A DNA stretch of 64,000 bases. Origin: Paenibacillus_G filicis (GTDB lineage Bacteria > Bacillota > Bacilli > Paenibacillales > NBRC-103111). The notes beneath the pieces were generated by a model. That model saw nothing but the letters and a program-made list of their open reading frames with translations, was not told the origin of the DNA and did no database searches. The position numbers and the translations under genes are program-made. Positions 32,267 through 39,800 of this stretch are shown piece by piece; the first letter of the stretch is position 1, and every line of letters begins with the position of its first letter. The stretch is taken from assembly GCF_038070315.1 (NCBI RefSeq), contig NZ_JBBPCC010000009.1, positions 62,001 through 126,000 on the forward strand, written 5' to 3'.

Positions 32267-32347
32267 ATTTTTTCTTGCTTTTTTTCCAATGCTATGATAC
32301 TATATTAAACTTATTAATCAAATCGGAATTAGGTTAAACCCCAATAA

Positions 32348-32394
32348 ACCTCAGGTGTTCAGGCTTCAGTGAAGCGTGGTGCTTGAGGTTTTTT
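32348..32394 (+). terminator. Orphan plus-strand terminator
   Basis: AACCTCA pairs with TGAGGTT across a 33-nt inner region that can fold further, and is followed by seven T residues on the plus strand. No plus-strand gene ends nearby; the last one stops at 31697 or 31947. Confidence 0.6.
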
Positions 32395-32455
32395 TGTGCA
32401 TGGTACAGGATATTTCAGAGCGAGATAGTCCGGACGGAGCCTTACAGCTGATGCC

Positions 32456-32508
32456 AAAAAGCCCGATGCCTGGTTAGCATCGAGCAGACGAAGCGGGTTT
32501 GATCGGGC
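32456..32508 (-). terminator. Terminator of the carboxymuconolactone decarboxylase-family gene
   Basis: On the minus strand GCCCGAT (32502-32508) pairs with ATCGGGC (32461-32467) and is followed by TTTTTGG. Confidence 0.65.
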
Positions 32509-32525
32509 GAACATTCCCGAATGGA

Positions 32526-32855
32526 TTAACCTGCAGCTTGGGCAGTTAGAAATTCGTCGATGGACTCGGCCACTTCCCGCAGCACCGGAAGGATAGGCAC
32601 TAGGCCGCCGGCCGGTACGCTGGTCAGCAGGGAAGCGAGAATCTCTTCCTTGGTGGCCCCTGCTCGCAGCGCGAGAGGGATATGGGATTTGACAGCCGGC
32701 GCATAGCCGAGAGCGGCCAGATTGGAAATATAGATTAACTGCTGAGTCTTGGGGTCCAGGACGGATTCAGCGATCACGGAGCGGTGAAGCGCGCGGAAAT
32801 GATTGGCGGTGTCAGGGAACAGTTGAGCAAACAATTCAAAATCCGGATTTTTCAT
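32526..32855 (-). CDS. Carboxymuconolactone decarboxylase/AhpD-fold family protein
   Basis: The 109-residue protein fits the CMD (PF02627) family: an N-terminal helix (FELFAQLFPDTANHFRALHR), LDPKTQQLIYISNLAALGYAPAVKSHI and ALRAGATKEEILASLLTSV in the usual order (each a known block of this fold). The peroxidatic CxxC pair of AhpD is absent, so it is not an alkylhydroperoxidase of that type. ATG 32855 follows AAAGGAG. It is divergent from the alpha/beta hydrolase gene, and both promoters share operator half-sites. Confidence 0.8.
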   Translation of the reverse strand: MKNPDFELFAQLFPDTANHFRALHRSVIAESVLDPKTQQLIYISNLAALGYAPAVKSHIPLALRAGATKEEILASLLTSVPAGGLVPILPVLREVAESIDEFLTAQAAG

Positions 32856-32923
32856 AGATGGAGCTCCTTTCGAATGGGGGAGGGATAAAAAAAGGAGGCG
32901 CGGAGCGGTTTCCTTTTTTTTCA

Positions 32924-32962
32924 ATTGTAACACTTTATCAAAATAGGTCAATATGTTACAAT
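32924..32962. promoter_or_regulatory. Divergent promoters with paired ATTGTAAC half-sites
   Basis: ATTGTAACA (32924-32932) and TGTTACAAT (32954-32962) form a 9-bp inverted repeat. Each arm contains the -10 box TACAAT of an outward promoter with a 16-bp spacer: minus strand TTGACC (32946-32951), plus strand TTATCA (32935-32940). One repressor could shut both. Confidence 0.65.
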
Positions 32963-33032
32963 AAAAATATTCCGACAAAAATGCTATAGTTTATAATTGG
33001 GGATAAATCCAAGAAAGGATGTGTAGGCATAG

Positions 33033-33938
33033 ATGTCTCAATCAGCAGCAGCACCGGTTATCCGGGAAGCCTTCGTATTGGAAGCAGGTACTCTGGAGAA
33101 TGGGGAACGGCTTTATCTCAGGGGAGATGTTCGTTCTCCTGGGCAGGGGAATTCGGAGGCTACTGAAGAGGTTCGGGACGGGCAGCAGTTGCCGGTTCTG
33201 ATCATCAGCCACGGCTTCAAGGGCTTCAAGGACTGGGGTTTTTTTCCCTATGCGGCCGAGCGTTTCGCGGCAGCCGGCTATTATACGGTAACGTTCAACT
33301 TTTCCTGCAACGGAGTGAACGAAACGGACTTTGACGAGCTGGACAAATTCGCGGTCAATACATATTCGCGTGAACAGGCAGACCTGGCCCTTCTGCTCGA
33401 TTCCTTGAAGGAAGGCCGGCTCCCTGGGTCTGAGCATGCCGACACGAACCGGATTCATCTGCTCGGCCACAGCCGGGGCGGAGGCAACAGTATTTTGGCG
33501 GCTGCAGGGCGACCGGGGGAAGTTAGCTCCGTGACCACGTGGAACGGGAATGCGAATCCGGATTTATTCGATGATGAGTTCAAATCGCAGATTGCCCGAG
33601 ATGGGGTGGCCTATGTGCCGAATGCGCGGACCAAGCAGGAGATGCCGATCCGCGCGGTTTTCTATGAGGATCTGCGCGAGCAGGGCGAACGCTACAACAT
33701 AGCAAGCAGACTCGACGAGATCCAAGTTCCTGTGCTGCAAGTGCAGGGGGACCAGGATTCTCCACGGCTGAAGGCCGGGTTTGAGGTGCTGCGTGAAGCA
33801 AGCCCCCGCCATGCCGCAGCGATCGTGACGATCGCTGGAGGCACGCATACATTTGGCGCGGTTCATCCATTTCAGGGAACGACGTCTCATCTGGAGGCGG
33901 CCTTGGAGGCGACGATATCTTTTCTGAAAAAAATATAG
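33033..33938 (+). CDS. Alpha/beta hydrolase (serine type)
   Basis: The 301-residue hydrolase has LIISHGFKGFKDWGFF with the HG oxyanion motif, the nucleophile elbow GHSRGGG (Ser in GxSxG), an Asp in QVQGDQDSPR and a His in AGGTHTFGAVHP. It resembles dienelactone hydrolase and the S9-like esterase family rather than lipases. The substrate is unknown. Its promoter carries the ATTGTAAC operator half-site shared with the divergent CMD-family gene and with two other genes in this window. Confidence 0.85.
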   Translation: MSQSAAAPVIREAFVLEAGTLENGERLYLRGDVRSPGQGNSEATEEVRDGQQLPVLIISHGFKGFKDWGFFPYAAERFAAAGYYTVTFNFSCNGVNETDFDELDKFAVNTYSREQADLALLLDSLKEGRLPGSEHADTNRIHLLGHSRGGGNSILAAAGRPGEVSSVTTWNGNANPDLFDDEFKSQIARDGVAYVPNARTKQEMPIRAVFYEDLREQGERYNIASRLDEIQVPVLQVQGDQDSPRLKAGFEVLREASPRHAAAIVTIAGGTHTFGAVHPFQGTTSHLEAALEATISFLKKI

Positions 33939-33948
33939 TAGTAAGATA

Positions 33949-33976
33949 TTGACAATCAATGTAATAATGTTACAAT
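33949..33976 (+). promoter_or_regulatory. Promoter of the 34108 gene with ATTGTAAC-type operator
   Basis: TTGACA (33949-33954) and TACAAT (33971-33976) are 16 bp apart. AATGTAATAATGTTACAAT at 33958-33976 matches, in reverse orientation, the 19-bp dyad in front of the MFS gene at 48486. Confidence 0.65.
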
Positions 33977-34008
33977 TATGAAAAATAATGAAAACCGACT
34001 AGGTCGCT

Positions 34009-34069
34009 AGAGGTCTCTACCCATGTCCGCGCCGCCACAGGTGTGACGCAACGGACGGGAGAGGCCTCT
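34009..34069 (+). promoter_or_regulatory. Structured leader RNA element before the glyoxalase-fold gene
   Basis: AGAGGUCUCU (34009-34018) pairs with AGAGGCCUCU (34060-34069) over 10 bp with one G-U pair, and GUCCG (34025-34029) pairs with CGGAC (34052-34056) inside. A weaker hairpin may sit at the tip. No known riboswitch was recognised, and the T run after it is too short for a normal terminator. Confidence 0.5.
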
Positions 34070-34107
34070 TTGACGTTAAACGGGACATGATTCGAGGAGT
34101 GGATGGA

Positions 34108-34986
34108 GTGGGGTTAGCGTTTGATCATCTGATTCATTTTGTACAGGACCCGGCTGCGGCTGCGGAGGAATTGCAGCGTAGCGGCTTTCACGCCGCTGTA
34201 GGCGGCAGGCACGAGTCACTGGGCACGTCCAATGCGCTCGTGTACTTTGGCCTTAGCTATGTGGAGCTTCTGGGCGTATATGACCGCTCGGTAACGGAAC
34301 GGGCTTCTCATATTCCCGTGATGCGGCAGATTTTGTCTGACCTGGATATTGGGGAGGGACCGGGGACCTTGGCGATCCGTACGTCGGATCTGGAGGCGAC
34401 GACTGCGAGGCTGCGGGAGCAGGGACTGGGTGTACTGGGACCTTATCAGGGAAGCCGGGAGAGGCCGGACGGTACGGTCGTCCGCTGGTCGATGACGCTG
34501 TTAGAGCCGTCTTACGGGGAGCTTCCTCTGCCGTTCTTCATCCAGTGGGAGCAGCATGACGACGATCGCAGGCTGGAGCTGGAGCGTGAAGGTTCTCTGC
34601 AATCGCACCCGCGCGGCGATCTGGAACTGGATTATATCGGCCTTGCCGTAGAGGATGCGGAGCGGACAGCTTCCGAATGGGGACGATGGTTTGGACTTCC
34701 AGCTGGAGAAACCTTCGAGGATCAGGAGCTGCAAGCCTGGGGCCGCACGCTTAAGCTGCCAGGGGGCAATCTGGTATTTCTGTCTCCCACAGGACCCGGC
34801 CGTGTACAGGATACGCTAAGCTTGCGAGGTCCGAGGCCTTTCCTGATTGGCTTGAAACCTAAGGCTGCCGGTGATCATGTCTCAGAAGGTGCCGGGACAG
34901 GTGAAGGGGAGCATGGTTCTGAGCACGGCAAGCTGTCGCAGGAGCAATCTTATCTGGGGGCTGTCTGGAAGCTGCCGGTTGCTTGA
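34108..34986 (+). CDS. Glyoxalase-like (VOC superfamily, PF13468 type) protein
   Basis: The 292-residue protein starts LAFDHLIHFVQDP, the hallmark of the two-module glyoxalase_3-like group, and has LDYIGLAVEDAERTASEWGRWFGLP as its second VOC module. The substrate is unknown. An upstream ATG at 34087 has no ribosome binding site, while GTG 34108 is 8 nt behind GAGGAG, so GTG is preferred. The leader contains a long hairpin. Its stop lies 48 nt before livJ, so it might be the first gene of the long liv-to-tautomerase array. Confidence 0.75.
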   Translation: MGLAFDHLIHFVQDPAAAAEELQRSGFHAAVGGRHESLGTSNALVYFGLSYVELLGVYDRSVTERASHIPVMRQILSDLDIGEGPGTLAIRTSDLEATTARLREQGLGVLGPYQGSRERPDGTVVRWSMTLLEPSYGELPLPFFIQWEQHDDDRRLELEREGSLQSHPRGDLELDYIGLAVEDAERTASEWGRWFGLPAGETFEDQELQAWGRTLKLPGGNLVFLSPTGPGRVQDTLSLRGPRPFLIGLKPKAAGDHVSEGAGTGEGEHGSEHGKLSQEQSYLGAVWKLPVA

Positions 34987-35034
34987 AGCTAGAGAAGAAG
35001 AACTTATACATACACGTTGATGGAGGTCGTACGC

Positions 35035-36249
35035 ATGAGTCAGGTTAAGGGCTATTACCGGAATGCCGGGAAAAGATGGATTTCTTTCGGTCTAATTACG
35101 ACTATTTTCATGGGAATAGTAGGTTGTGGTGCTTCATCGGGAACTAACACTCCTGCTGCCGCCCCCAAGGAGACGGCGCCGGCAGCAGCGCCCGCCAAAC
35201 CGCCCGAGGACATCACGCTCGCCGTGGCGGGTCCGATGACCGGGGATGGGGCGTCCTACGGCAAGGCGTTCAAGAACGGTGCGGAGCTCGCGGCTGCCCA
35301 GTTCAATGCGGCTGGAGGCTATCAGGGACGCCAGGTTAAGCTCGTCTACGGCGATGACAAGAACGACCCCAAGGAAGCGGCCAATACGGCGCAAAAGCTG
35401 GCTTCGGATTCAGCCACCCTCGCGGTCGTCGGACACTGGAGCAGCTCCGCAACACTGGCGGCTATCCCGATCTACAACCGCAGCCAGATTCCGATGATCA
35501 CGCCGACCGGCTCGCATCCGGACATTACGAAGAAGGAGAACACCTGGATCTTCCGCAGCTGCGCGACGACCGAGATCGAGACCAAGTATAACTCCGACTT
35601 TATCGTCAATAAGCAGGGGAAGAAGTCGGTCGCGATCCTGTATATCAACTCGGATTGGGGCAAGTCCGAGGCCGAATTCTTGAAGAAGCACATCGAAGGC
35701 TTCGGCGGCAAAGTCGTCGCCTACGAGTCGTATCCGCCAGGTCAGGGCATTGACTTCACGGCGGCGCTGACCAAGGTCAAGGCGGCGAAGCCTGATGCTA
35801 TCGTGCTGGCCAGCCTCGTCAGCGAGGGCGTGCTGATTCTGAAGCAAGCGAAGCAGCTCGGCATCGACACGCAATTTTTCGGAACGGCAACGTTCTACAC
35901 CGAGGAGTTTTTGAAGGATAAGGAAGCGGTCGAGGGTGTGTATCTGGACGCACTGTTCTTCCCGGAGACGGACAGCCCGATCGGCAAGAAATTCGTCAGC
36001 GATTATAAGCAGAAGTACAACGTTGAGCCCGGCTTCTTCGAAGCGCTGGCCTACGACTCGACGAACCTGATCCTGGAGGCGATCCGCAAGGGCGGAGCAA
36101 CCCGCGCAGGCATCCGTGATTCGCTGTCGGCCATCAAGGACTTCCCGATCGTCACCGGCGTGGCCACGTTCGATGAGAACCGCAGCGATACGAACAAGAC
36201 CTATACGAACCTGGTGGTCAAAAACGGCAAGTTCGCGCTGACCAAATAA
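35035..36249 (+). CDS. livJ: Branched-chain amino acid-type ABC transporter binding lipoprotein
   Basis: The 404-residue binding protein has a signal peptide with lipobox ending VGC at Cys31, an Ala- and Pro-rich spacer, and the Leu/Ile/Val-binding fold (PF13458) starting ITLAVAGPMTGDGASYGKAFKNGAEL. This class also binds aromatic acids, amides and urea. ATG 35035 follows GGAGGT. The exact ligand cannot be told, and its neighbours (M20 hydrolase, carrier-protein pathway) suggest a special role rather than amino acid nutrition. Confidence 0.87.
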   Translation: MSQVKGYYRNAGKRWISFGLITTIFMGIVGCGASSGTNTPAAAPKETAPAAAPAKPPEDITLAVAGPMTGDGASYGKAFKNGAELAAAQFNAAGGYQGRQVKLVYGDDKNDPKEAANTAQKLASDSATLAVVGHWSSSATLAAIPIYNRSQIPMITPTGSHPDITKKENTWIFRSCATTEIETKYNSDFIVNKQGKKSVAILYINSDWGKSEAEFLKKHIEGFGGKVVAYESYPPGQGIDFTAALTKVKAAKPDAIVLASLVSEGVLILKQAKQLGIDTQFFGTATFYTEEFLKDKEAVEGVYLDALFFPETDSPIGKKFVSDYKQKYNVEPGFFEALAYDSTNLILEAIRKGGATRAGIRDSLSAIKDFPIVTGVATFDENRSDTNKTYTNLVVKNGKFALTK

Positions 36250-36269
36250 TCGGATAAGAGGTAAGGCTT

Positions 36270-37145
36270 ATGCTGCTGGAGCAGTTGATTAACGGGCTGA
36301 CGCTCGGCGGGGTGTATGCGCTCATCGCTCTCGGATTTACGCTGATTTTCGGCGTACTGAAGCTGATGCATATCGCGCATGGAGATGTATTTATGTTTAC
36401 GGGCTATCTGATCGTGACACTACTCGGTTTTTATGCGAATCTGCCGTTTCCCGTGCTGCTTGGTGTGGGCATCGCCGCTTCGGCGCTGCTCGGCTGGCTC
36501 ACGGAGCGGCTCGCCTTCCGTCCCTACCGCAGGTCGCATGAAATTGTGCCGCTGATCAGCGGTATCGGGGTATCCCTGATCCTGCAAAATGCGGCGATTC
36601 TGATCTGGGGACCCGAGCAGCATATGTTTGCGATCGACTGGAAGCCTGCCGATCTGGTTATAGCGGGGCTCCGCATATCCGGCCAGCGGCTCTGGATCTT
36701 GTTCATTACGCTCGCTCTGATGCTGCTGTTCAATTATTGGATCTTGCGGACCCGTACCGGCCGGGCGGTGCGGGCGACCGCCTCCGACCCGCAGACGGCT
36801 CAGCTCATGGGCATCCCTACGGAGAGGATGATCGTGCTGACCTTTATCATCGGCTCGGCCTTCGCCGGGGCGGCCAGCGTGCTGGTCGGGGCTCTGTACG
36901 GAGCGATCTTCCCCTCGCTCGGCTTTTCCGTCGGGCTGAAGGCGTTCGCCGCCACGCTGATGGGCGGGCTCGGCAGCCTGTCGGGCGCTGTAGCCGGAGG
37001 GATCGCGCTCGGTGTACTGGAGGTGCTGACAGCCAGCTTCCTGAATGTCGCCTATCAGGATATGGTGGCGATGACGGTGCTGATCCTGGTGCTGCTGCTG
37101 CGTCCGAATGGGCTGCTCGGCAAGCGGGTGGAGGAGAAGCTGTGA
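36270..37145 (+). CDS. livH: Branched-chain amino acid-type ABC transporter permease (LivH)
   Basis: The 291-residue permease begins LLEQLINGLTLGGVYALIALG, the conserved LivH start, and has the EAA-like region around QTAQLMGIPTERMI and later GLGSLSGAVAGGIALGVLE. Eight or so hydrophobic segments are seen. It follows livJ by 20 nt and its stop overlaps the GTG start of livM by 4 nt, a sign of translational coupling. Confidence 0.9.
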   Translation: MLLEQLINGLTLGGVYALIALGFTLIFGVLKLMHIAHGDVFMFTGYLIVTLLGFYANLPFPVLLGVGIAASALLGWLTERLAFRPYRRSHEIVPLISGIGVSLILQNAAILIWGPEQHMFAIDWKPADLVIAGLRISGQRLWILFITLALMLLFNYWILRTRTGRAVRATASDPQTAQLMGIPTERMIVLTFIIGSAFAGAASVLVGALYGAIFPSLGFSVGLKAFAATLMGGLGSLSGAVAGGIALGVLEVLTASFLNVAYQDMVAMTVLILVLLLRPNGLLGKRVEEKL

Positions 37146-38176
37146 GAGCTCCGGTTGTCGTGTCGCTGCTGCTGGTATCGCTGGCTTTTCCACTGGTGTT
37201 TGCCGATCCGTATTACCAGCGAATCGGGGTGATGACCTTGATCTTCGGTCTGCTGGCGACGAGTCTGGGTATCCTGGTCGGGAGGCTTCGCATCATCTCC
37301 GCCGGTCATTCTGCCTTCTTCGGCATTGGTGCTTATACTTCGGCGCTGCTCTCCGTGAAGGCCGGCGTGCCGTTCTTGGCGGCCCTAGCGTCGGCTGCTC
37401 TGCTGACTGGGCTCATCGGCTTGGCCGTGTCGGTGCCGTTGCTGAAGCTAAAGGGACATTTCTTCGCCATGGGCACGATGGCATTCGGGATTATCATCCA
37501 GATGCTGCTGCTCAATTGGGAGAGCCTGACGAATGGTCCGAACGGCGTGCCGGGCATTCCGCTTCCGGCCTTGCCCGGCTATGTGCTCGCAACGGACCGC
37601 AGCATTTACTATTTCGCGCTGGCGCTGCTGATCTTGACGCTATGGCTGCTGCAAAGGCTGTACCGGTCGCCGATCGGCCGGGCGCTCGTCGCGATCCGTG
37701 AGGACGAGATCGTGGCGGCCACGCTGGGCATCCGGGTGCTGCGCTATAAGATGCTGGCCTTCACGCTGTCGACGGCGCTGGCTGGGGTCGCGGGAAGCTT
37801 ATTCGCTCATTACATGGCTTTCATTAATTTCAATTCGTTCAGCCCCGCCGAATCATTCATGCTGCTGGCGATGGTCATTACCGGGGGCATGAATCATCTG
37901 CTCGGCCCTTTGCTCGGGGCGGCTTTGTTCACGGTGCTGCCCGAATGGCTGCGTGAGCTGCAGGATTACCGGTTCCTGCTGTACGGCGTGATTCTGACTT
38001 GCGTGCTGCTGCTGCGGCCCGAGGGCTTGCTGGGGGAGGGCGGCAGACTGCGCCCGCGCAAGGCGTCCCGGCCTGCCGAGAAGATTGGCAGCAGGCTCGG
38101 CTGGAAGCTGCGATGGAAAAGGAGGAAGACGCCTGATGCCCGAACAACCGCTGCTGGAAGTCAAGGGGCTGAGTAA
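37142..38176 (+). CDS. livM: Branched-chain amino acid-type ABC transporter permease (LivM)
   Basis: The 344-residue permease contains GRLRIISAGHSAFFGIGAYTSALLS, the LivM hallmark, LKLKGHFFAMGTMAFG, and GRALVAIREDEIVAATLGIRV as coupling loop. The GTG start at 37142 overlaps livH (GTGA) and has GGAGGAG 5 nt upstream. The last 40 residues after the final membrane span are basic and Arg-rich, and the end overlaps livG by 41 nt. Confidence 0.9.
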   Translation: MRAPVVVSLLLVSLAFPLVFADPYYQRIGVMTLIFGLLATSLGILVGRLRIISAGHSAFFGIGAYTSALLSVKAGVPFLAALASAALLTGLIGLAVSVPLLKLKGHFFAMGTMAFGIIIQMLLLNWESLTNGPNGVPGIPLPALPGYVLATDRSIYYFALALLILTLWLLQRLYRSPIGRALVAIREDEIVAATLGIRVLRYKMLAFTLSTALAGVAGSLFAHYMAFINFNSFSPAESFMLLAMVITGGMNHLLGPLLGAALFTVLPEWLRELQDYRFLLYGVILTCVLLLRPEGLLGEGGRLRPRKASRPAEKIGSRLGWKLRWKRRKTPDARTTAAGSQGAE

Positions 38177-38948
38177 GTCGTTCGGCGGTATCCGTGCGGT
38201 CGACGACTTGAATCTGTCGGTGCAGGACGGGGAGTTCATCGGCCTGATCGGTCCGAACGGAGCCGGCAAGACGACAGTGTTCAATCTGCTTAGCGGCACG
38301 ATCAAGCCGACGGCAGGACACATTGCTGTTGGCGGCGAGCGGCTGGAGGGGCAGGGTGCTGAGGAGTTCGCTGCCCGTGGTGTGGCACGGACGTTTCAGA
38401 ATATCCGGCTGTTCAAGCACCTGACGGTATTTGAAAATGTGCTCGCCGGCATGCATGGGACCAGCGATCGCCAGCTATGGCGCAATCTGGTCCAGGGACG
38501 GCTGTTCCGGACGCAGGAGGAGCGGCTGCGCGAGCGTGCGGCCGAGCTTCTGGAGACGTTCGGTCTCTCCCGGCATGCGGATGAGCTATCCGTCCATCTG
38601 TCCTACGGCGACCAGCGCAGGCTGGAGATCGTTCGGGCGCTGGCGACATTTCCGAAGCTTCTGCTGCTTGACGAGCCGGCAGCTGGCATGAATCCGGCGG
38701 AGGGGCGGCAGCTCGTCGAGCTGCTGGGGCAGATCAAGCGCACGCAGAAGCTGACCTTCGTGCTGATCGAGCATGACATGGAGGTGGTCATGGAGCTTTG
38801 CGACCGGATCCGGGTGCTGGATTACGGCAAGTCGCTGTTCGAGGGCACGCCGGAGGAAGTCAGACGAAGCCCGGCTGTCCGGGAAGCTTACTTGGGTGGG
38901 GAGGAGGATGAATATGCTCAGCTTGGAGCGGCTTACGGTGGGCTATGA
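38136..38948 (+). CDS. livG: Branched-chain amino acid-type ABC transporter ATPase (LivG)
   Basis: The 270-residue ATPase has Walker A GPNGAGKT, Q-loop ARTFQNIRLF, the LSYGDQRR form of the signature used by LivG, Walker B LLLLDEPAAGMNP, and the LivG-type tail. ATG 38136 follows GGAGGAAG. It overlaps the end of livM by 41 nt and livF by about 35 nt, so the whole set is translationally coupled. Confidence 0.9.
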   Translation: MPEQPLLEVKGLSKSFGGIRAVDDLNLSVQDGEFIGLIGPNGAGKTTVFNLLSGTIKPTAGHIAVGGERLEGQGAEEFAARGVARTFQNIRLFKHLTVFENVLAGMHGTSDRQLWRNLVQGRLFRTQEERLRERAAELLETFGLSRHADELSVHLSYGDQRRLEIVRALATFPKLLLLDEPAAGMNPAEGRQLVELLGQIKRTQKLTFVLIEHDMEVVMELCDRIRVLDYGKSLFEGTPEEVRRSPAVREAYLGGEEDEYAQLGAAYGGL

Positions 38949-39645
38949 TTCCGGTCCGGTCATTCATGATGTTTCCCTGCAGGTAGCTGAGGGGCAAATT
39001 ATCGGGCTGATCGGCGCCAATGGAGCCGGCAAGTCCACCGTGCTGCGGACGATTTCGGGTCTGGTCCGGCCGTCTTCCGGTTCTATCCGCTTCGCGGGTC
39101 AAGATCTGACGAAGCTGGCCGCACACCGTATCCCGCAGCTCGGCATCAGTCACGTTCCGGAGGGAAGGCGGATTTTCGCCGATCTGACGGTCGAGGACAA
39201 TCTGCATCTCGGTGCATATCGCCATGGCTGGCGGGCGGTCAAGCGGGATTTCGAGTATGTATACTCGCTCTTCCCCGTACTGCTGGAGCGGCGCACGCAG
39301 CGGGCAGGGAGTCTGAGCGGAGGTGAGCAGCAGATGCTGGCGCTCGGCCGGGCCTTGATGTCCAGGCCGACCCTGCTGCTGCTCGACGAGCCTTCGCTGG
39401 GGCTTGCCCCGCTGATCGTGCGCAACGTGTTCCGCATCATCCGCGAGATTCATGCCCGGGGCGTCACCGTGCTGCTCGTTGAGCAAAATGTCAACCTGGC
39501 GCTGAGCTGTGCCCATCATGCTTACGTGCTGCAATCCGGGCGTGTCGTGCTGGAGGGTGATGCGTCCCGGCTCCGTCAGGACAGCGGGCTGATGTCCGCT
39601 TATCTGGGCGGAGGCACGCAGACCGGGCAAGCGGTGAACGGCTGA
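38914..39645 (+). CDS. livF: Branched-chain amino acid-type ABC transporter ATPase (LivF)
   Basis: The 243-residue ATPase has Walker A GANGAGKS, Q-loop region SHVPEGRRIF specific to LivF, signature LSGGEQQ, Walker B LLLLDEPSLGLAP and switch VEQNVN. ATG 38914 is 6 nt after GAGGAGG; ATG 38908 is a less likely start. With livG it forms the heterodimeric motor of the transporter. A 155-bp gap with phased direct repeats follows. Confidence 0.9.
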   Translation: MLSLERLTVGYDSGPVIHDVSLQVAEGQIIGLIGANGAGKSTVLRTISGLVRPSSGSIRFAGQDLTKLAAHRIPQLGISHVPEGRRIFADLTVEDNLHLGAYRHGWRAVKRDFEYVYSLFPVLLERRTQRAGSLSGGEQQMLALGRALMSRPTLLLLDEPSLGLAPLIVRNVFRIIREIHARGVTVLLVEQNVNLALSCAHHAYVLQSGRVVLEGDASRLRQDSGLMSAYLGGGTQTGQAVNG

Positions 39646-39699
39646 GCAGAGCGGAACGCAAAGAAAAAGCATATCTACCACCGTTCCATCGTTCATAGG

Positions 39700-39778
39700 C
39701 GAATAATCGAAGGCAAGCCGACTATTATTCGTATCCAAGCAGCGAGCGGGATTTACTTTTATTTACTTCACTTTACTT
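39700..39778 (+). promoter_or_regulatory. Inverted repeat and three phased TTTACTT repeats before the M20 gene
   Basis: CGAATAAT (39700-39707) and ATTATTCG (39724-39731) form an 8-bp inverted repeat. TTTACTT occurs three times exactly 10 bp apart (39752, 39762 and 39772), so all copies face one side of the helix. They end about 22 bp before the M20 start codon. An activator or repressor array is likely. Confidence 0.5.
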
Positions 39779-39800
39779 GGGCCGAGGGAGGCTGGCGAGC

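Noticed and set aside
31969..32337. Hydrophobic plus-strand frame ending just before the 32348 terminator
   Set aside because: Its Ile/Met/Ser-rich translation is a product of the same repeat, the TTG start has no binding site, and codon use is unnatural. The nearby terminator is noted separately.
32338..32525. The 32348 hairpin as terminator of the CMD-family gene
   Set aside because: On the minus strand it is followed by a weak T stretch, and a better terminator (32456-32508) lies closer to that gene.
34009..34069. Known riboswitch (guanidine, TPP, purine, SAM, ydaO or T-box) in the VOC leader
   Set aside because: None of the conserved core sequences of these classes could be found; only a simple stem-loop is clear.
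36737..37141. Upstream extension of the LivM reading frame
   Set aside because: It would overlap most of livH. The GTG at 37142 has a good ribosome binding site and gives a normal LivM length.
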